A stretch of DNA of 7,399 nucleotides from Spirochaetaceae bacterium (lineage in GTDB: Bacteria > Spirochaetota > Spirochaetia > SZUA-6 > Fen-1364). The position numbers were made by a program, and so were the translations under genes. This document shows, piece by piece, positions 5,026 to 7,399 of this stretch (its first letter is position 1; the number at the start of each line of letters is the position of its first letter). The notes beneath the pieces are model-generated. The model did not search any database and was not told where the DNA came from. It saw nothing but the letters and a program-made list of their open reading frames with translations. The stretch is taken from NCBI GenBank assembly GCA_003170115.1, contig PMZS01000208.1:1-7399 (forward strand), written 5' to 3'.

Positions 5026-6381
5026 CTACTTCGCGGCGTAGCGCCTGATTTTCTCGACCAGCTCGGATTTTCTCTCTTCGAGCCTCTCTTGCGTGCCGGC
5101 CTCAACGACGAGACGGAGGAGTGGCTCCGTGTTGGACACTCGCAGGTTAAACCACCAGTCCGGGAAATCGATCCGTATTCCGTCCAGGTCGGTGAGCGTA
5201 CCCTCAGGGAAATCAGACTTTACGTGTTGGAGGATTTCGGGGCCGTTGGAGACGGTGAAATTGATCTCCCCGGAAAAGAAATAACGGCCGATCTCCGAGA
5301 CGGCCCGCGAAAAAGGCACGACGGCGGCGCACAGTACCTCCAGGACGATGAGCGCGGCGATGATCCCGGAATCACAGAAAAAGTTCTCCCTGAAGTAATA
5401 GTGCCCCGCAAGCTCCCCTCCGGCAATCCCGTCCGTGTCCCGGAGGAGTTTTTTCGCGAAAGAGTGGCCCACTTTGCACATCGTCGGTTCCGCGCCCAGC
5501 GACCTCAGAAACTCCACGACGCCGCGGGACGAGCGCACGTCGTAGGTCATGATCCTGCTCGCGCCGTCGCGTCTCTCGGGGTGCAGGGTGAAGTAGTAGG
5601 TGCCAAGGAATCCAATGAGAAGGTCCGGCGAGATGAACGCGCCGGTTTCATCGACGAACATCACGCGGTCGGCGTCCCCGTCGAAACAGATTCCCAGGTC
5701 CGCGCGCTCCTGCCGCACCCTGCTCTTCAGCGCCGCGAGGTTCTCCTCCACGAGCGGGTTGGGCGGATGGTTCGGGAACCTCCCGTCCGGCTCGTCGAAC
5801 ATCAGGGTGTACCGCAGCCCGGTTCCGTGGAGCACGTCGCGGAGGAAGAGCCCCGCCATGCCGTTCGAGCAGTCGATGACCGCCTTCAAGCGGGACAAGT
5901 CGGATCTGAACCTTGCAAGGTGGGCGAGATAGGCCGGCCGGATATTCAGGTCGCTGACTTTGCCGGGATTCGCGGGCCGCGCCGGGGGTACCCCCGAAGC
6001 AACTCTCTTTTCCAGCTCGGCAAGACCCGTCTCGTACCCGACCGGCACGGCCGATCGTCGCGACACCTTCAGCCCGTTGTACTCCGGGGGGTTGTGGGAA
6101 GCGGTGATCATCACGCTTCCGTCCATGTCGAAGTGCGCCGTGGCGAAATAGACGGCGGGGGTGTCGCACAGCCCGATGTCCGCGACGTCGCAGCCTGCTT
6201 CAGTGATGCCCCGTGCGAGCTCGCGGAAGACCTCCTCGGATGAAAGGCGCACGTCCCGTCCCACGGCGATTCGTCGGGCATCCAGCAGGTGTGGAAGGTG
6301 CTGACCGATCGAACGTGCGGTTGCGCCGTTCCACTGCGTGTCCCAGATGCCCCTGATATCATAGGACTTGAAGATGCCCAT
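5026..6381 (-). CDS. manB: Phosphomannomutase/phosphoglucomutase (alpha-D-phosphohexomutase family)
   Basis: This is a cytoplasmic enzyme of 451 residues that interconverts hexose-1- and hexose-6-phosphates through a phosphoserine and a glucose- or mannose-1,6-bisphosphate intermediate. All four family signatures are present. The N-terminal phosphate-contact motif is FKSYDIRG (4-11). The catalytic serine loop is MITASHNP (91-98, Ser95). The Mg2+-binding loop is FDGDADR (233-239), with three Asp ligands. The sugar-specificity loop is GGELAGHYYF (321-330), a mild variant of the common GEMSGH. The C-terminal phosphate loop is RVSNTEPLLR (414-423). The length fits bacterial PMM/PGM (about 450-460). 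Substrate preference cannot be told from sequence, and manB, cpsG or pgm would all be possible names. Next to a glucan phosphorylase, PGM activity (glucose-1-phosphate to glucose-6-phosphate) is the likely job, with GDP-mannose supply as an alternative. The start is taken at the ATG, giving MGIFKSYDIRG as in relatives. An in-frame GTG at 6399, with a purine-rich but poorly spaced upstream stretch, would add six residues. Confidence 0.93.
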   Translation of the reverse strand: MGIFKSYDIRGIWDTQWNGATARSIGQHLPHLLDARRIAVGRDVRLSSEEVFRELARGITEAGCDVADIGLCDTPAVYFATAHFDMDGSVMITASHNPPEYNGLKVSRRSAVPVGYETGLAELEKRVASGVPPARPANPGKVSDLNIRPAYLAHLARFRSDLSRLKAVIDCSNGMAGLFLRDVLHGTGLRYTLMFDEPDGRFPNHPPNPLVEENLAALKSRVRQERADLGICFDGDADRVMFVDETGAFISPDLLIGFLGTYYFTLHPERRDGASRIMTYDVRSSRGVVEFLRSLGAEPTMCKVGHSFAKKLLRDTDGIAGGELAGHYYFRENFFCDSGIIAALIVLEVLCAAVVPFSRAVSEIGRYFFSGEINFTVSNGPEILQHVKSDFPEGTLTDLDGIRIDFPDWWFNLRVSNTEPLLRLVVEAGTQERLEERKSELVEKIRRYAAK

Positions 6382-6388
6382 CGGGATG

Positions 6389-6417
6389 AATGTATCCACG
6401 GGCTCCGTCCCTGTACA
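6389..6417 (-). promoter_or_regulatory. Weak candidate promoter for the mutase gene
   Basis: On the minus strand, TGTACA (6417-6412; 4 of 6 to the -35 consensus) is followed by 17 bases and TACATT (6394-6389; 4 of 6 to the -10 consensus). The predicted start of transcription falls at or next to the ATG at 6381, implying a leaderless or nearly leaderless mRNA. This agrees with the absence of a good Shine-Dalgarno before that ATG. The individual matches are weak; the mirror arrangement with the opposite side is the main support. Confidence 0.3.
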
Positions 6418-6429
6418 GCAACTGTACAG
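6411..6429. promoter_or_regulatory. Candidate operator: tandem palindromes CTGTACAG-CAA-CTGTACAG
   Basis: CTGTACAG, itself a perfect 8-bp palindrome, occurs at 6411-6418 and 6422-6429. The repeat distance is 11 bp, about one helical turn, so two dimers could bind the same DNA face. The element lies at the centre of the divergent mutase/phosphorylase control region (midpoint 6420, equally 39 bases from both ATGs). The repressor or activator is unknown. It does not match the LexA arrangement CTGT-N8-ACAG. Confidence 0.6.
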
Positions 6430-6451
6430 CGCGCGTGTTTTTTCTTACCAT
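6423..6451 (+). promoter_or_regulatory. Weak candidate promoter for the glucan phosphorylase gene
   Basis: TGTACA (6423-6428; 4 of 6) lies 17 bases upstream of TACCAT (6446-6451; 4 of 6). The predicted transcription start is at about 6458-6459, i.e. at the ATG. No Shine-Dalgarno is visible before the ATG (the upstream bases are T-rich), which fits a leaderless mRNA. Consensus quality is modest. Confidence 0.3.
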
Positions 6452-6458
6452 CTGCTAC

Positions 6459-7399
6459 ATGGGACATCTCGCCTTCACCGTGAAACCGAACATTCCCGCA
6501 CGATTGAAAACCCTCGAAGAGCTGGCCCACAACCTGTGGATAAGCTGGAACTTCGAAGCGATCATGCTCTTTATGCGCCTGGACTATGACGCGTGGCTGG
6601 CATCCCGGCAGAATCCGGCCCGGATGCTCGGAATGGTGGCACAGGAGAAGCTCGAACTGGCGGCGCGTGATGACTCCTTCCTTGCCGCCATGGACACCGT
6701 CTCCGCCAAGTTCCAGCGCTACCTCGGCGCCGAGCGCTGGTACAAGGGACCGCCGGATGCGGCGATCGCCTACTTCTCCATGGAGTACGGCCTCGACGTC
6801 GCGCTGCCTGTGTATTCGGGCGGGCTTGGGATGCTCTCCGGCGACCACCTGAAAACATCGTCGGACCTGGGGCTTCCCCTGGTGGGCGTCGGCCTGCTGT
6901 ACCGCCAGGGCTACTTCCAGCAGTACCTGAACGTGGACGGCTTCCAGCAGGAATCCTACCCGGAGAACGACTGGTACAACATGCCCGTCACGCTCTGCCG
7001 CGACGCGAACGGGGCACCCGTTGCGGTGCACGTGGAGATGGGAGCCGCGAACGTGACCGCGTGGATCTGGAAAGTGGCGGTCGGCAAGAACTCTCTCTAC
7101 CTGCTGGACACGAACATCGAGGCCAATCCGGAACCGCTGCGCCTCATCACCGCCTCCCTCTACGGCGGCGAGCGGGAGACGCGCATCCAGCAGGAGATCC
7201 TCCTCGGGATCGGCGGCGTCCGCGCGCTGAAGGCCCTCGGGATTTCCGCCTCGTGCATGCACATGAACGAGGGACATTCGGCTTTCCTCGGGCTCGAGCG
7301 GATCCGAGAGCTCATGACCGAAGGCAAGCTCTCATTCGCCGAGGCGTGGCAATGCGTGTGGTCCACGAGCGTGTTCACCACGCACACGCCGGTGCCGGC
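6459..7399 (+). CDS. glgP: Alpha-glucan (glycogen) phosphorylase, GT35 family (3' partial)
   Basis: These are the first 313 or so residues of a pyridoxal-phosphate enzyme that releases glucose-1-phosphate from the non-reducing ends of glycogen or maltodextrin in the cytoplasm. The frame is open to the window end. The N-terminus (FTVKPNIPARLKTLEELAHNLWISWN, residues 6-31 with W27, W30 and N31) matches the N-terminal region (DUF3417-like) of the short bacterial/archaeal alpha-glucan phosphorylase subfamily. Strong family blocks follow: IAYFSMEYGLDVALPVYSG (103-121), GGLGMLSGDHLKTSSDLGLP (121-140), YRQGYFQQ (148-155), YGGERETRIQQE (235-246), MHMNEGHSAF (267-276) and FTTHTPVPA (306-314). The lysine that binds pyridoxal phosphate lies in the unseen C-terminal half. 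The ATG at 6459 matches family starts. An in-frame GTG at 6435 would add a hydrophobic octapeptide (VFFLTICY) and is less likely. It is divergent from the phosphohexomutase, which can process its product. Confidence 0.95.
   Translation, partial: MGHLAFTVKPNIPARLKTLEELAHNLWISWNFEAIMLFMRLDYDAWLASRQNPARMLGMVAQEKLELAARDDSFLAAMDTVSAKFQRYLGAERWYKGPPDAAIAYFSMEYGLDVALPVYSGGLGMLSGDHLKTSSDLGLPLVGVGLLYRQGYFQQYLNVDGFQQESYPENDWYNMPVTLCRDANGAPVAVHVEMGAANVTAWIWKVAVGKNSLYLLDTNIEANPEPLRLITASLYGGERETRIQQEILLGIGGVRALKALGISASCMHMNEGHSAFLGLERIRELMTEGKLSFAEAWQCVWSTSVFTTHTPVP

Noticed and set aside
5089..6243. Open frame (384 codons) on the plus strand opposite the mutase gene
   Set aside because: The minus strand carries all four phosphohexomutase motifs. 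The plus frame is an antisense shadow without domain signals.
6411..6429. LexA (SOS) box reading of CTGT...ACAG
   Set aside because: The enterobacterial LexA box needs CTGT-N8-ACAG. Here the possible spacings are CTGT-N0-ACAG and CTGT-N11-ACAG, and the neighbouring genes are metabolic.
6111..7277. Open frame (388 codons) on the minus strand opposite the phosphorylase gene
   Set aside because: It overlaps both the phosphorylase and the mutase gene start, and it shows the Arg/His/Gly-rich composition of a shadow frame. The plus strand encodes highly conserved phosphorylase blocks.

Overview
The window is about 7.4 kb of GC-rich bacterial DNA, roughly 60% G+C by eye. It is densely coded on both strands, with no RNA genes, mobile elements or CRISPR arrays that I can see. 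A spirochaete (Spirochaetota) is the best guess. The reasons are the LysM lipoprotein, whose C-terminal pattern (RRDCLWRIAEY, then NPDLIYPGW) I associate from memory with spirochaete envelope proteins, the relaxed lipobox LVNC, and the mix of envelope and sugar genes. This assignment is inference, not proof.

Layout: (1) 1-690, plus strand: the C-terminal two thirds of a MalK/UgpC/MsmK-type sugar ABC transporter ATPase, cut by the window edge and followed by a strong intrinsic terminator (721-762). (2) 3012 down to 794, minus strand: a two-gene operon. The upstream gene (1855-3012) encodes an exported protein with two tandem NTF2/SnoaL-like domains. It overlaps by one base (TGATG) a secreted FecR-domain protein (794-1855). 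A terminator-like hairpin with a U7 tract lies inside the signal-peptide codons of the FecR gene. (3) 3170-4990, plus strand, divergent from that operon: a 606-residue lipoprotein with two chitobiase-C-terminal-like beta domains, three helical repeats of about 72 residues, a TPR-like helical pair and a C-terminal LysM domain. The two divergent promoters appear to share one 13-bp palindrome that overlaps both -35 boxes. (4) 5026-6381, minus strand: a phosphomannomutase/phosphoglucomutase, convergent with the LysM gene. (5) 6459 to the window end, plus strand: an alpha-glucan (glycogen) phosphorylase, cut by the window edge and divergent from the mutase. Two copies of the palindrome CTGTACAG, one helical turn apart, lie exactly midway between the two ATG codons.

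How the genes fit together: the phosphorylase releases glucose-1-phosphate from glucan, and a PGM-active mutase would turn it into glucose-6-phosphate, so the divergent pair makes a compact glycogen-use unit. The flanking sugar-importer ATPase fits a carbohydrate theme. The middle block (FecR, tandem NTF2, LysM lipoprotein) looks like an uncharacterised cell-envelope module. All three products carry export signals, one can bind peptidoglycan, and the shared divergent control region suggests co-regulation. It is the part of the window most likely to hold undescribed biology. The only gene-free stretches are 691-793, 3013-3169, 4991-5025 and 6382-6458. All are under 300 bases and are described below.
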